Notes: generated by a model from the sequence alone, not told the origin. A stretch of DNA of 64,000 nt from Xenopus tropicalis (GCF_000004195.4 NC_030679.2:15804712-15868711), one strand, 5' to 3'; positions 56,601 through 61,925 are shown, counted from the stretch's first letter. Made by a program: numbers and translations.

Positions 56601-57474
56601 AATATGTGCACTTGGGCAGGGGGCATGGGGGTACATTATGGATAAGTGCACTTGGGCAGGGTGCATGGGGGTACATTAGGGATAGGTGCACTTGGGCAGG
56701 GGGCATGGGGGTACATTAGGGATAAGTGCACTTGGGCAGGGTGCATGGGGGTACATTAGGGATAAGTGCACTTGGGCAGGGTGCATGGGGGGTACATTAG
56801 GAATAGGTGCACTTGGGCAGGGGGCATGGGGGTACATTAGGAATATGTGCACTTGGGCAGGGTGCATGGGGGTACATAAGGGATAGGTGCACTTGGGCAG
56901 GGTGCATGGGGGTACATTAGGGATAGGTGCACTTGGGCAGGGTGGATGGGGGTACATTAGGGAAAGGTGCACTTGGGCAGGGTGCATGGGGGTACATTAG
57001 GGATAGGTGCACTTGGGCAGGGTGGATGGGGGTACATTAGGGATAAGTGCACTTGGGCAGGGTGGATTGGGGTACATTAGGGATAAGTGCACTTGGGCAG
57101 GGTGCATGGGGGTACATTAGGGGTAGGTGCACTTGGGCAGGGTGCATGGGGGTACATTAGGGATAAGTGCACTTGGGCAGGGTGCATGGGGGTACATTAG
57201 GGGTAGGTGCACTTGGGCAGGGTGGATGGGGGTACATTAGGAATAGGTGCACTTGGGCAGGGTGCAATGGGGCACATTAGGGACGGCAGCATGAGGGTGC
57301 ACTTACAGACAGCACAAAGCATCATGCTAATACCAGAGTACAACTGTGACAAAGAGCGCAGCAGTCGGTGCCACATTCTGCAGAAATTACCTCATCGTTA
57401 TAGTGTTTGAGAGCTGACTCGATGCCGTCGTTCTGCCCCGGGCACACTATCTCCAGCAGAGCATCCAGCTCCAT
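20535..57474 (-). CDS. ric8b: RIC8B, G-alpha chaperone and exchange factor, ten coding exons
   Basis: Ric-8B binds nascent and GDP-bound Gs/Golf alpha subunits in the cytosol, helps them fold and promotes nucleotide exchange. Joining 57474-57391, 52590-52543, 45325-44717, 41553-41459, 32372-32222, 31623-31528, 25229-25085, 24390-24246, 23545-23426 and 20643-20535 gives 1602 bases: 533 residues plus stop, all phases consistent; human RIC8B is about the same length. Recognised blocks: [70 protein letters not shown], the [20 protein letters not shown] block, [20 protein letters not shown], the acidic [10 protein letters not shown] segment (casein-kinase type) and a Ser/Asp-rich C-terminus. Signature residues favour RIC8B over RIC8A throughout. 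It is a superhelix of armadillo/HEAT-like repeats in the family. The introns are crowded with transposons; one contains a partial copy of exon 3. It converges on the sirtuin gene. Confidence 0.95.
21248..22295. other. Intron 9 of RIC8B, no element resolved
   Basis: Non-coding. A run of about 28 C lies at 21311-21338. A short dispersed repeat (CTGGACTGGGATTCAGTATA) at its start has relatives at about 12590 and 14340 in the sirtuin introns. Confidence 0.5.
22373..22672. mobile_element. Kolobok/T2-type palindromic MITE (short form)
   Basis: AGGAACAGTAACACTAA start, inverted end, flanked by TTAA at 22369-22372 and 22673-22676. About 300 bp, from the same family as 19404-19838 with a shortened centre. 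Confidence 0.88.
22996..23288. mobile_element. Harbinger-type MITE, almost perfect 293-bp palindrome
   Basis: Ends GGGCTCTGGCACACGGG and its inverse, flanked by TAA on both sides (22993-22995, 23289-23291), the TWA target of PIF/Harbinger. The arms match nearly base for base up to a short GC-rich centre. Confidence 0.88.
23426..23545 (-). CDS. ric8b: RIC8B coding exon 9
   Basis: Acceptor TTATGTTTCAG|TA, donor CTCTCAAG|GTATGG. Encodes [20 protein letters not shown] and [19 protein letters not shown], the block shared by RIC8A and RIC8B before the C-terminus. Confidence 0.96.
24246..24390 (-). CDS. ric8b: RIC8B coding exon 8
   Basis: Acceptor TTACTTGCAG|TG, donor CCAAA|GTGAGT. Encodes [20 protein letters not shown] and the acidic segment [10 protein letters not shown]. 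Confidence 0.96.
24953..25077. repeat. Single copy of the dispersed 130-bp repeat at a RIC8B splice donor
   Basis: From CCTGTATAACTCAGCCTG to AGTGATACTCAG it matches one unit of the array at 691-1240. It ends about 7 bp from the exon 7 boundary, so it occupies the donor-proximal intron. Confidence 0.88.
25085..25229 (-). CDS. ric8b: RIC8B coding exon 7
   Basis: Acceptor CATATACAG|GT, donor AGAGAG|GTAAAT. Encodes [20 protein letters not shown] and the [20 protein letters not shown] block. The intron right after the donor is made of a single copy of the dispersed 130-bp repeat. Confidence 0.96.
25682..26530 (-). pseudogene. DIRS tyrosine recombinase, C-terminally truncated
   Basis: In a frame overlapping the RT/RNase H frame, [17 protein letters not shown] starts the core-binding domain. 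[20 protein letters not shown] carries the first catalytic arginine. After [16 protein letters not shown] the frame runs into the internal complementary region, so the second box with H-x-x-R and the nucleophilic Tyr is absent. The open frame extends upstream to 28279, but that part is the shadow of the RT frame. Without box II it cannot be a working recombinase. Confidence 0.8.
26446..28383 (-). pseudogene. DIRS reverse transcriptase/RNase H frame with one internal TAG
   Basis: One frame reads [31 protein letters not shown] (motif A), [14 protein letters not shown] (motif B), [10 protein letters not shown] (motif C, YLDD) and, after an in-frame TAG at about 27327, RNase H-like [13 protein letters not shown] and [16 protein letters not shown]. 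It ends with a conserved DIRS region ([33 protein letters not shown]) often annotated as methyltransferase-like. Apart from the TAG the frame is open. Either the copy is inactivated by this stop or translation reads through; the former is simpler. Confidence 0.85.
28509..29882 (-). CDS. DIRS element gag-like protein (457 aa)
   Basis: The first ORF of the DIRS element in its transcription direction. Near the N-terminus (about residues 29-47) it has a CKVC...CSDC pair-wise zinc-knuckle-like motif. The middle is Pro/Gln/Thr-rich, followed by a Ser/Glu/Asp-rich acidic tract, and then an alpha-helical, Ala-rich C-terminal half. Its place ahead of RT and its intact length support a structural nucleic-acid-binding role; that is inference from DIRS organisation, because this protein is poorly conserved between families. 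Confidence 0.75.
   Translation of the reverse strand: MERSDSLKELREVTQSARKQKKPDKAPKCKVCKHSLRKSERNYCSDCKPASEPTTAPDPPMLSPQMSQAQPSQEPMSVPGTPPTNSPIQPPTAGAPIPMPWDTEPQAHTSTQVPAQFREFLQWIMNTVQPTSNQGGHSRTRPNKKRKATVTVPSSSESEEGLASDSEADEISSHNSDLSIPSNSQSESDSEEEGPTSATPEISKKLLREMMQTLEIKDETVTRSKADKLLGVQKKSKLTFPVFNSLLQAIEAEWTQPERRIALTQRFFKTYPVPEEYHNKWNKAPKVDSAVARLSRQTALPAEEAAFKDPLDRRMESVPKRSYTQAAAILRPAAASAGLARTAKHWAQELVRHPPSSRQQLQTEVERLSATLSFLAEAATEITKLAAKTTANAVVARRALWLRHWTGDTASKMRLLSLKFTGESLFGPDLKQIISEVTGGKSNFLPTGKKAQIRYHK
30834..31017. mobile_element. Short TIR MITE next to the DIRS right end
   Basis: GGGGTATTTATCATGCTG at the left and the imperfect inverse ending ATAAATATATCCC at the right. Flanked by TA. 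It directly abuts the DIRS terminus. Confidence 0.65.
31528..31623 (-). CDS. ric8b: RIC8B coding exon 6 (32 codons)
   Basis: Acceptor TACTCTTTCAG|GG, donor GCAGAG|GTAATA. Encodes [20 protein letters not shown] then [13 protein letters not shown] hAT remnant begins 52 bp upstream of it in the transcript's intron. Confidence 0.93.
31675..32065. mobile_element. Incomplete hAT-type element
   Basis: Begins CAGTGCTGTCCAACTTC, like the element at 18295, and follows it for about 390 bp with ~85-90% similarity by eye. It breaks off without the right terminal repeat. Confidence 0.8.
32085..32140. repeat. Piece of the dispersed 130-bp repeat
   Basis: CACAGAACACTTCGGTTACTT followed by ATCCTTATATTTTACAGT matches the first half of the unit of the 691-1240 array. 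Confidence 0.6.
32222..32372 (-). CDS. ric8b: RIC8B coding exon 5
   Basis: Acceptor GTGTTTTAG|CA, donor GATAAG|GTACTT. Encodes [20 protein letters not shown], a shortened variable loop ([11 protein letters not shown]) and [17 protein letters not shown]. The loop is shorter than the human one by roughly 25 residues. Confidence 0.94.
33262..33640. repeat. 60-bp minisatellite, just over six units
   Basis: The unit begins GAGAACTGTTATAGTGTACC and ends CATACAGCAG; its length is exactly 60 bp and only single-base differences separate copies. Because 60 is a multiple of three, one frame on each strand stays open (a 20-residue repeat on either strand). It lies in RIC8B intron 4 and has no splice signals, so I do not call it coding. 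Confidence 0.95.
34141..34230. repeat. Piece of the dispersed 130-bp repeat before a LINE
   Basis: GTGACTTCTAATATCCTTATC through GTTCCCTGTATAACC matches the 130-bp unit and ends where the LINE copy begins. Confidence 0.8.
34231..35580 (+). pseudogene. 5'-truncated CR1/L2-like LINE, RT region
   Basis: Non-LTR reverse transcriptase: [51 protein letters not shown] (motif A), [20 protein letters not shown] (motif B), ISADDTKLC (motif C with Ser before ADD), [11 protein letters not shown], and after a frameshift near 35110 [20 protein letters not shown] and the C-terminal [14 protein letters not shown]. It is 5' truncated, lacking the endonuclease. It is antisense to RIC8B. Its 3' part meets another LINE at about 35580. 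Confidence 0.9.
35590..37111 (-). pseudogene. Decayed CR1/L2-like LINE of a second subfamily
   Basis: Frames read [12 protein letters not shown] [106 protein letters not shown] and [20 protein letters not shown]. Several frameshifts and stops. A hAT MITE is nested in its 3' part. Confidence 0.88.
35737..35896. mobile_element. 160-bp hAT MITE nested in the LINE
   Basis: Ends CAGGAGTCCTCAAACT and (inverted) AGTTTGAGGACCTCTA; target duplication CCCTATAT at 35729-35736 and 35897-35904. The sister LINE copy at 15.8 kb has an uninterrupted, similar site, which confirms the insertion. Confidence 0.88.
37341..38942 (+). mobile_element. Complete Tc1-type DNA transposon
   Basis: 1602 bp starting CAGTGGCTTGCAAAAGTATT, with long inverted repeats (about 37341-37525 and 38757-38942) that differ at only a few positions. 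It is flanked by the TA duplication (37339-37340, 38943-38944). It contains one uninterrupted transposase. It lies in RIC8B intron 4, antisense to the gene. Confidence 0.96.
37705..38724 (+). CDS. Tc1-family transposase, intact (339 aa)
   Basis: Cuts and pastes the element at TA sites. N-terminal paired-like helix-turn-helix ([20 protein letters not shown], about residues 26-45) and a GRPPKLT AT-hook-like link are followed by a second helical domain ending in [14 protein letters not shown]. The DDE core shows Asp in [10 protein letters not shown] (about 152), Asp in [11 protein letters not shown] (about 244) and Glu in [12 protein letters not shown] (about 279-280), i.e. the DD34E spacing of Tc1. 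The glycine-rich [14 protein letters not shown] loop is present. Full length for the family (about 340), with no frameshift or stop. The ATG at 37705 is the usual MK-S-KEH start. Unlike every other autonomous element in this window, it looks functional. Confidence 0.96.
   Translation: MKSKEHTRQVRDKVIEKFKAGLGYKKISKALNIPRSTVQVIIQKWKEYGTIVNLPRQGRPPKLTGLTRRALIRNAAKRPMVTLDELQRSTAQVGESVHRTTISRALHKVGLYGRVARRKPLLTENHKKSRLQFATSHVGDTAIMWKKVLWSDETKMELFDQNAKRYVWRKANTAHHSEHTIPTVKYGGGSIMLWGCFSSAGTGKLVRVDGKMDGAKYRAILEESLLESAKDLRLGWRFTFQQDNDPKHKARATMEWFKTKHIHVLEWPSHSPDLNPIENLWQDLKTAVHKRCPSNLTELELFCKEEWARISVSRCANLVETYPKSLAAVIAAKGASTKY
39473..39914. mobile_element. TIR MITE (AGGTATGGGATCC ends)
   Basis: Left end AGGTATGGGATCCATTATCC and right end ATAACAGGTCCTATACCT are imperfect inverses. 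A piece of the same family lies at 50930-51022. Superfamily not assigned. Confidence 0.6.
39915..41458. other. Rest of RIC8B intron 4, no gene seen
   Basis: Non-coding. Short ORFs at 40161-40589 and 40875-41210 (- strand) have no recognisable domain. The segment near 40930-41200 (TTCATTACTTTAGCTTTGC region) is related to 45400-45660, another dispersed repeat. Confidence 0.4.
41459..41553 (-). CDS. ric8b: RIC8B coding exon 4
   Basis: Acceptor TCTTTGTACAG|AGT, donor CTGCACAG|GTTAGT. Encodes [19 protein letters not shown] and DKTEELH, matching the family's HQFRVMAAVLRHCLL block. Confidence 0.92.
42850..43079 (-). pseudogene. ric8b: Partial copy of RIC8B exon 3, with donor but no acceptor
   Basis: Encodes [20 protein letters not shown] through [10 protein letters not shown], about 95% identical to the intact exon. 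The donor GTGAG|GTAAGA is preserved. The fragment begins exactly where a Harbinger MITE sits, so there is no acceptor and no start. It lies between exons 3 and 4 and would add nothing unless a cryptic acceptor in the MITE is used. Confidence 0.92.
43080..43397. mobile_element. Harbinger-type palindromic MITE at the duplication breakpoint
   Basis: GGGCTCTGGCACACGGGGAG ends, TTA duplication at 43077-43079 and 43398-43400. Same family as 22996-23288; the arms are slightly less alike in the centre. Confidence 0.9.
43405..43560. mobile_element. Small TIR element (CACTGGGCAA ends)
   Basis: ACACTGGGCAAATTTGTACC at the left, and CAAACTTGCCCAGTGTT at the right as its approximate inverse. In the duplicate block at 41733 only the left half is present, so the first copy has an internal deletion. 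Confidence 0.6.
44717..45325 (-). CDS. ric8b: RIC8B coding exon 3 (203 codons)
   Basis: Acceptor TACTGCTTGCAG|AAA, donor TGTGAG|GTAAGA. The largest exon, carrying [13 protein letters not shown] through [10 protein letters not shown]. Its last ~230 bases are duplicated at 42850-43079. Confidence 0.96.
45939..47723. mobile_element. Kolobok/T2-type MITE split by a LINE
   Basis: TTAA (45935-45938) plus AGAAACAGTAACATC at the left; GGTGTTACTGTTCCT plus TTAA (47724-47727) at the right. The intact sister copies show that about 1.37 kb in the middle is an inserted LINE. Confidence 0.85.
46042..47415 (+). pseudogene. 5'-truncated CR1/L2-like LINE inside the MITE
   Basis: Starts at [17 protein letters not shown] and continues to the 3' tail (TTTCAACCCTATGTAACTAT). 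A 14-bp deletion near 46207 removes the motif A segment (IYLDF), shifting the frame; after it the frame is open for 369 codons, with [63 protein letters not shown] and [14 protein letters not shown]. It is closer to the copy at 63.5 kb than the 34 kb copy is. Dead because the catalytic Asp of motif A is missing. Confidence 0.92.
47935..48251. mobile_element. Kolobok/T2-type MITE (short form)
   Basis: AGGAACAGTAACAGC start, inverted GTTACTGTACCT end, TTAA at 47931-47934 and 48252-48255. Confidence 0.85.
48430..48790. mobile_element. Degenerate MITE related to 59649-60030
   Basis: GCTTGCTTGGCGAGGTCGC near the left and CCCATACACGGGCCGATAAG in the right half match the element at 59.65 kb. Ends are not cleanly preserved. 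Confidence 0.55.
49036..49975. mobile_element. TTAA-flanked MITE (AGGAGAAC ends) holding an L1 fragment
   Basis: AGGAGAACTTGAAAAC at the left and ATAGTTCTCCT at the right, with TTAA at 49032-49035 and 49976-49979. The interior is occupied by the LINE insertion below. Confidence 0.75.
49084..49887 (+). pseudogene. 5'-truncated L1/Tx1-type LINE with 17-bp target duplication
   Basis: Flanked by TTAAAAACTATGTGATA at 49067-49083 and 49888-49904. Shifted frames encode the C-terminus of an L1-type ORF2 ([47 protein letters not shown]), the conserved post-RT region with the Cys motif. The 3' end is AATAAAAATC-rich. A classic 5'-truncated target-primed insertion. Confidence 0.88.
50067..51863. mobile_element. 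Outer TIR element (GGGGTATATTTATC ends)
   Basis: GGGGTATATTTATCAAAGAG at the left and CTCTTTGATAAATATACTCC at the right are inverses, with ATA on both flanks. Another element is nested inside. Confidence 0.7.
50169..51787. mobile_element. Inner TIR element (CCGTATATACTCGAGTATAA ends)
   Basis: CCGTATATACTCGAGTATAA and the inverse TTATACTCAAGTATATACGG close a 1619-bp element. It encodes no recognisable transposase. A GC-rich part at 51500-51710 has internal repeats (GCGAACGC/GCACACTCG). Superfamily not assigned. Confidence 0.75.
52020..52215 (+). pseudogene. 3' fragment of the CR1/L2-like LINE
   Basis: Encodes the terminal [30 protein letters not shown] and [14 protein letters not shown] segment shared by the copies at 34, 47 and 64 kb. 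Confidence 0.85.
52216..52440. repeat. SINE/LINE-tail-like repeat with internal triplication
   Basis: The phrase TGTAAGCTCCATTGGGGCAG occurs three times with GTGATAGGGACCTTAG between, ending in GTCAGCACTATATAAAGAAT, a common vertebrate repeat tail. Confidence 0.65.
52543..52590 (-). CDS. ric8b: RIC8B coding exon 2 (16 codons)
   Basis: Acceptor CTTCCTACAG|AA; encodes [16 protein letters not shown], matching the TFKF...KR segment of RIC8B. The donor is GAATG|GCAAGT, i.e. GC instead of GT with full consensus otherwise. Too short to stand out as an ORF. Confidence 0.88.
52595..53050. other. RIC8B intron 1, 3' part, nothing recognised
   Basis: AT-rich non-coding sequence without identifiable repeats or exons. 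Confidence 0.4.
53056..53426. mobile_element. TTAA-flanked palindromic MITE, long arms
   Basis: AGGAAAAGTAACACTAAAAA start and inverse end, TTAA at 53052-53055 and 53427-53430. The central part (TTTGAAAAAAGGCGATACGG and its inverse) is also palindromic. A relative of the T2 family. Confidence 0.82.
53431..55530. other. RIC8B intron 1, middle part, no gene seen
   Basis: Short ORFs only. A possible inverted pair lies at 54065-54330 (AAGGCCCTGACACGC and GTGTGTCAGGCCCTAAAGG). No exon of RIC8B is missing from the model here. Confidence 0.4.
55535..55745. repeat. Nearly two units of the dispersed 130-bp repeat
   Basis: AGTTCCCTGTATAACTCAGC occurs at about 55556 and 55682, about 126 bp apart, with the rest of the unit between. 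Confidence 0.88.
55836..57280. repeat. 40-bp VNTR in RIC8B intron 1 (about 36 units)
   Basis: The unit carries GGTGCACTTGGGCAGGG, then TGCATGGGGGTACATTAGG, then a variable RATA. Units are 39-42 bp with single-base variants and one truncated unit near 56155. The + strand is G-rich, with GGG, GGG and GGGGG runs in each unit. The array ends about 110 bp from the exon 1 donor. ORFs inside are repeat artefacts. Confidence 0.96.
57391..57474 (-). CDS. ric8b: RIC8B coding exon 1
   Basis: Starts [20 protein letters not shown] and ends at GATGAG|GTAATT. Length and position of this start agree with the family N-terminus. An in-frame ATG 60 bases upstream (57534) would add 20 residues that have no counterpart, so I chose the inner one. 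Confidence 0.88.
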
Positions 57475-58010
57475 GTCTAACAGGAAGGTGAAAGGAACTT
57501 CAGGATGAACTCGAATCAAATCCCTTCCTTCCACATACTCACAGCGCTCCCTCCTGCACGGAGCATGCGCGCAGAAGGACAGCGCAACCTACCCCACTGG
57601 TTTCTTAACCCGCACTAGCGCTGCCAATGCATTCCTCCACACACCGCAACCTAACTTAGTCATTCACCGCTCTGCCTAGCATGATCATTTATATTTACAG
57701 CTCCGCCTAACCTGCTAGGCAGTTGCTGTGGTGAAACCCGATGCTTCCCTCCTTCTCTTACAAGCTTGACTATAGGTGTATGACATCTCTACCTAACAGC
57801 TTGCAGTACGGGGCTTCCACCAACCTCCCTTCAGTACTTGTAACCAGGAACTGGGCAAAAAAGCAGCAACAGATGCTCAAGGAAATAAAGTAACAGAGGT
57901 GTTTTTTTTCTTTCTGAACAAGCTTTATTGAAACGTGTACGTGTTCCAGTGTTCTAGAAACCTGAACGTTTTACAGCGTCTATTGGCCGCCAGCGGGTCA
58001 CGTGATTTTG
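57475..58010 (-). promoter_or_regulatory. Candidate RIC8B 5' region/promoter
   Basis: Upstream of the start codon there is a locally CpG-richer stretch with GCATGCGCGC at 57564-57573, resembling half of an NRF1 site. Further up are an inverted CCAAT box (ATTGG, 57982-57986) and an E-box GTCACGTGAT at 57997-58006. No TATA box is evident. A - strand AATAAA at about 57931 could instead mark the 3' end of an upstream gene. Motif matches only. Confidence 0.35.
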
Positions 58011-58470
58011 GGGCTTTATAATGCTTGAGTCATTTTTAGCATGTCATTTTAAGTAATGTACCAATATGGGGCTGTATGACTGGACCAGGTTTTAAAGGCA
58101 TGTCGTCCTCATATAGTACTTACATGGGGATAAAGAGGATGTTGAAGAATGTACTTTAGAAATGCTACATCTCTCCAGCTACAGAGCAGGACTTTTTATT
58201 ACAAAATAAATGGGTGGGGGGTTTCTACAATTCCTGGGGACTAATGTTCTAAAACAGGGCTTGTCCATGGGAAACGTGGGTAAATAGGAACCTTGTTCTG
58301 TGTTTTAATAACTTCTGAACATCAGGGAGTGGTTCAAGGGTTAAGAAGTAATTTTCTCCCCTGTGAAACAAATTGAGAGAGGCTGGGGGATTTGTCTTCC
58401 ACATTCCTCAAATCCTTCATAAATCATTTAGACATGAAAGGTTGTTCTTGATAGATGTGTCTTTTTTCAG
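58011..58470. other. Non-coding region upstream of RIC8B
   Basis: No gene or repeat recognised. Confidence 0.35.
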
Positions 58471-58475
58471 CCTAA

Positions 58476-58733
58476 AGCTGGCCATACACGCACCGATAAT
58501 ATCATATGAAAGGCTGTGGATATTGGACAACTTGCTGATTGGGCGGGTTAGAAGATTTTGATTGGGCGCCATTGAAGATGCCTGAGCAAAATCTATGTTC
58601 AGGGCTATATCGGCAGAAGGAGGTAGAAATCCTATTGTTTCTACCTCCATATCTGGCAATTCAGCCCTGAACGTCAGTGGAGGGTTGGAACGATCGCACG
58701 AAAGATCAAAAATCACCACGTGTGTGGCCAGTT
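58476..58733. mobile_element. MITE with GCTGGCCATACACG ends
   Basis: AGCTGGCCATACACGCACCG at the left and GTGTGTGGCCAGTT at the right are approximate inverses; flanking TAA/TTA suggests a Harbinger-like insertion. Confidence 0.6.
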
Positions 58734-59063
58734 TTACAGTAGCATAACTTGGTTGCTTTTCACTGTTTTCTTTTGCCCCCCCCCCCCCCCGCTTGCGCCA
58801 TGCCACCCAACTCTATTCTACTCTATACTATTTTAAAGGTAGGAGAGGGGCCTAGGAGGGGGTACAGTAGAGTACAGCAGACTCTGTGGTCTGGGCCCCG
58901 CAACTATGGGCTGTGCTGTATAGATACTGTATTTGCGGCACTGCGGCCTAAGTAACTATGTCAACCCCAAACTAGATGGACTAAGCGCCACCAATAAATT
59001 TGGAGCATTGCCTGATGTCACCATGCACACTGAGCTGCCCTGTGTCCCTTAATGCTCACTGTT

Positions 59064-59451
59064 AGTGATGAGCGAATCTGTCCCGTTTCGCTTCTCCATA
59101 AAATTAGCGAAACAGCAAAATAATTTGCGGAATGGCGAAAAATTCACAAAATGCATTTGTTGCGCGATTTTTGTGTCGCCCGCGTCTGTTTTGTCGCCCA
59201 CGGCTATTTTTTTTGGCGCACGTATCTATGTTTTGTCGCCGCGGCTATTTTTTTTTTGTTGCCTGCGTTATTTTTACGCAACCGCACCCGTTTTGACGTG
59301 ACCACATCCGCTTTGACGCGACCCCATCCGTTTTGGCGTGACCTCGCCCGTTTTGACGCAACCAATCTGACGCACAACAAAAAACATTCCGCGCACCAAA
59401 TTTTTCCACGGCAAAGTTTCGCAAAACAAATGCGGAAATTCGCTCATCACT
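59064..59451. mobile_element. TIR element (AGTGATGAGCGAAT ends) with internal repeats
   Basis: AGTGATGAGCGAAT and the inverse ATTCGCTCATCACT close it. The interior is built of short repeats around TTTTGTCGCC and TTTTGACGCGACC. The 198-aa ORF across it is a repeat artefact. Confidence 0.72.
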
Positions 59452-59648
59452 ACTCACTTTACATATGCACAGCGGAAATTTGCTCATCACTACGCACTGT
59501 ACATATGCACAGCCTTTTCATGCATCAAAATGCTCATTCAGACAGGGAATTTGCAAAAAACAGGGGAATTATTTCTAGTGTTGGGAGGCTGGGGAGAACT
59601 CAGGTAACTCCTAAAATAAATAGTAAAGTTGACAACTATTCGATGTTA

Positions 59649-60030
59649 AGGTCCCCATACACTATAAGATCCGCTCGCTTGGCGATGTCGCCAAGCGAGC
59701 GGATCTTCACCCAATATCCCCACCTATGGGTGGGCGATATCGGGTAGGAAGTGGCTTGAAAAAAAAATAATCCGATCGTTTGGCCCTGGGGCCAAACAAT
59801 CGGATTACATTTGCGGCCATGGGCAGTCGGTTCGGGGACCGCATCAACGAGCCGATGCGCTCCCCGATCTGACCGGATTTTCTAATCTGGCCGATCGAGA
59901 TCTGGAAAATTTCAGGCCAGATATCGGTCGGCCAGGCCACTCTGTTCTGCCCATACACGGGCCGATTAGCTGCCGAATCGGTCCATGGGACCGATATCGG
60001 CAGCTATAGTTGGCCCGTGTATGGGGACCT
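59649..60030. mobile_element. Harbinger-like MITE (AGGTCCCCATACAC ends)
   Basis: AGGTCCCCATACAC and the inverse GTGTATGGGGACCT, with TTA on both flanks (59646-59648, 60031-60033). It carries sub-palindromes such as CGCTTGGCGATGTCGCCAAG. Relatives are seen at 48.4 kb. Confidence 0.8.
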
Positions 60031-60414
60031 TTAGAGCTTACAGGCCCATTTTGCATGGATAATGATTTACTCCCAAACCAGAGAGATTTAGGCAGGGTTT
60101 GGGGGCATCTAGTAGGAGCAGAAAGAGGAGATTGGAGGTGAGCCAGGCGCGGAAATACCAGGGATTACCAGTTTACTAGCAAGTACACTGGCAGTACATT
60201 TGTAATACCAGCCCTGTGCTTGGCAGGCACTTACTGGCCCGGTGGCAACCCTATACAGAAACTGTGTGACAACTCTACACAGGTGTAGAGTGTAGAGGAA
60301 CTGCAGAGATTCTCACACAGGCCTACAAACCTATGTATCTATGGGGGGCCTCAATCGACCTGGTGTAGTTACACCCCTGGGTTCTCCCAACCTCAATGTA
60401 GCATATATTCTTTT
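60031..60414. other. Non-coding stretch
   Basis: No gene or named repeat seen. Confidence 0.35.
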
Positions 60415-61925
60415 TCATTTTTTTTATTTATGCATTTATAACATATAACAACATGAAACATTGACATTGGTTCTACAAGCGTGTTTGTTCAGGACATATA
60501 CGGTACATTGGTTTAGGTAGTCAGTGGTGTCCTACTCGAGGTAATGTTCAACTTCTGTTAAAGACGGGGAGGATTTGGGATTACCGGTGAGGGTTCAAGT
60601 TCCCCGGGAGGATCCTGTGGAATTATTCCATGGCTTCAACCCATGTTCCCCATACCTTGTCGTATTTTTGGGGGCATCCCCTTGCTATATAGGTGAGTTG
60701 TATCAGTGGCAGAAGAGCTTTGAGTAGATTGAGCCAGCTGGCAATTGTCGGGGGAGATTGTGCCATCCATTGAAGAAGGATACTTTTCCTAGCATAAAAC
60801 AGTAATGTTCTATAGAGGATGCGGGGTGTTGATTGGGGAATAATATCATCCACAATGCCGAGTAGGCAAACCTTGGGATTGAGTATTTTAGGTAGGGATG
60901 TTGTGTTTTGGATGTGATCTAGGACCTGATTCCAAAAGTGATGTATTTGTGGGCATGACCACATTAAATGGAAGTAGTTGGACTCAGGGGCACCACATTT
61001 AGGGCAATGGGATGAGTTGCGGATTGTGTATGATTTTGAACTGGATTAACCTGTCTCTTGTAGAGATCAGATAGTCATAAGCTCTGTCTGTCGCTTCCTC
61101 CCAATCTTCCCTGTCTAGCTCCGGTATGTCTTGGTGCCAGGCTTTTTGAGCTGTGAGAAAGGGAGACTGGAGGGTAGATAGAAGCAGGGAGTATAATGTG
61201 GTGATCAGTTTTTTGGAAGAGGGGTTTCGAAGGGTAGTTTCAAGCTTCGTAAGCACAAAAGGGACTATGGTTCTCTGGAACTGGTGTCGGAAGGCTTGTT
61301 GGAGTTGTAGGTATGAGAACCAGGGTAGCAACTCTCCTGTGTCTGTATGTTTGATCTGGTCCCTAGGTAACAGGGCCCCGGCATTGGTCACATCTCCCAA
61401 TGTACGTATGCCTCAGTGAGGCCACACTCGGTATGGGGCAATTTGTTGAAAGTTGGGTAAGTAGGAGTTTCCCCACAATGGCAGGCCCAGGGACAGGATT
61501 GGGGGCTTCAGTTTGTATAGGTGTAGTATCTTTTGCCATGCTTTGTATGGTGTCACAATGACTGGGTGATTGGTTTGGATATCTGATAGTTTACGGAATG
61601 GGATATATTTCAATGACTCTATTGAGCTAGCTAGGGTTGCCTGTAGTGGAACATTGGGATTGGTAAGATCAGGAGAGAACCACCACTGGACATAGTAAGC
61701 CTGTGCGGCTAGGGAGTAAAATTGCCAGTGTGGGAGGCCTAGGGCTCCCTCTGTAGTTGGTGCTCTAAGTTTGGCTCTGGAGAATCTGGGAGGTTTGTTG
61801 GCCCATAAGAAGGCAGTCTGTGTTTTATCTAGAGAGGTGAAAAATTTGAGATGAAGATAGGTGAGTTATGGAAAATGTAGAGAAATTTAGGGAGGAATAT
61901 CATCTTTAGCAGGTTGAATGGTTAA
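60415..61925 (-). pseudogene. L1/Tx1-type LINE, ORF2 C-terminal part
   Basis: Broken frames on the - strand encode KYIPFRKLSDIQTNHPV, LGLPLWGNSYLPNF, GALLPRDQIKHTDTGELLPW, ELDREDWEEATDRAYDYLI, CGAPES..FHLMWSCPQIHHFW and KILNPKVCLLGIVDD. The order (post-RT region, Cys/His motif CxxxxHxxWxC, C-terminus) is that of L1/Tx1 ORF2. Several stops and frameshifts. Its 5' side is cut where the CR1/L2-like LINE begins at about 61920. Confidence 0.85.

Noticed and set aside
55836..57280. CRISPR-like regular array
   Set aside because: Units are continuous without unique spacers, and this is a vertebrate intron; it is a VNTR.
20535..57474. RIC8A instead of RIC8B
   Set aside because: Every exon matches RIC8B-specific wording ([40 protein letters not shown]); RIC8A differs at these places.
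57472..57534. Upstream in-frame ATG as the RIC8B start
   Set aside because: It adds 20 residues (MEGRDLIRVHPEV...) absent from the family; the inner MELDALL start matches the usual N-terminus.
59151..59747. 198-codon ORF
   Set aside because: It covers a repeat-built TIR element and a MITE; no domain, biased composition.
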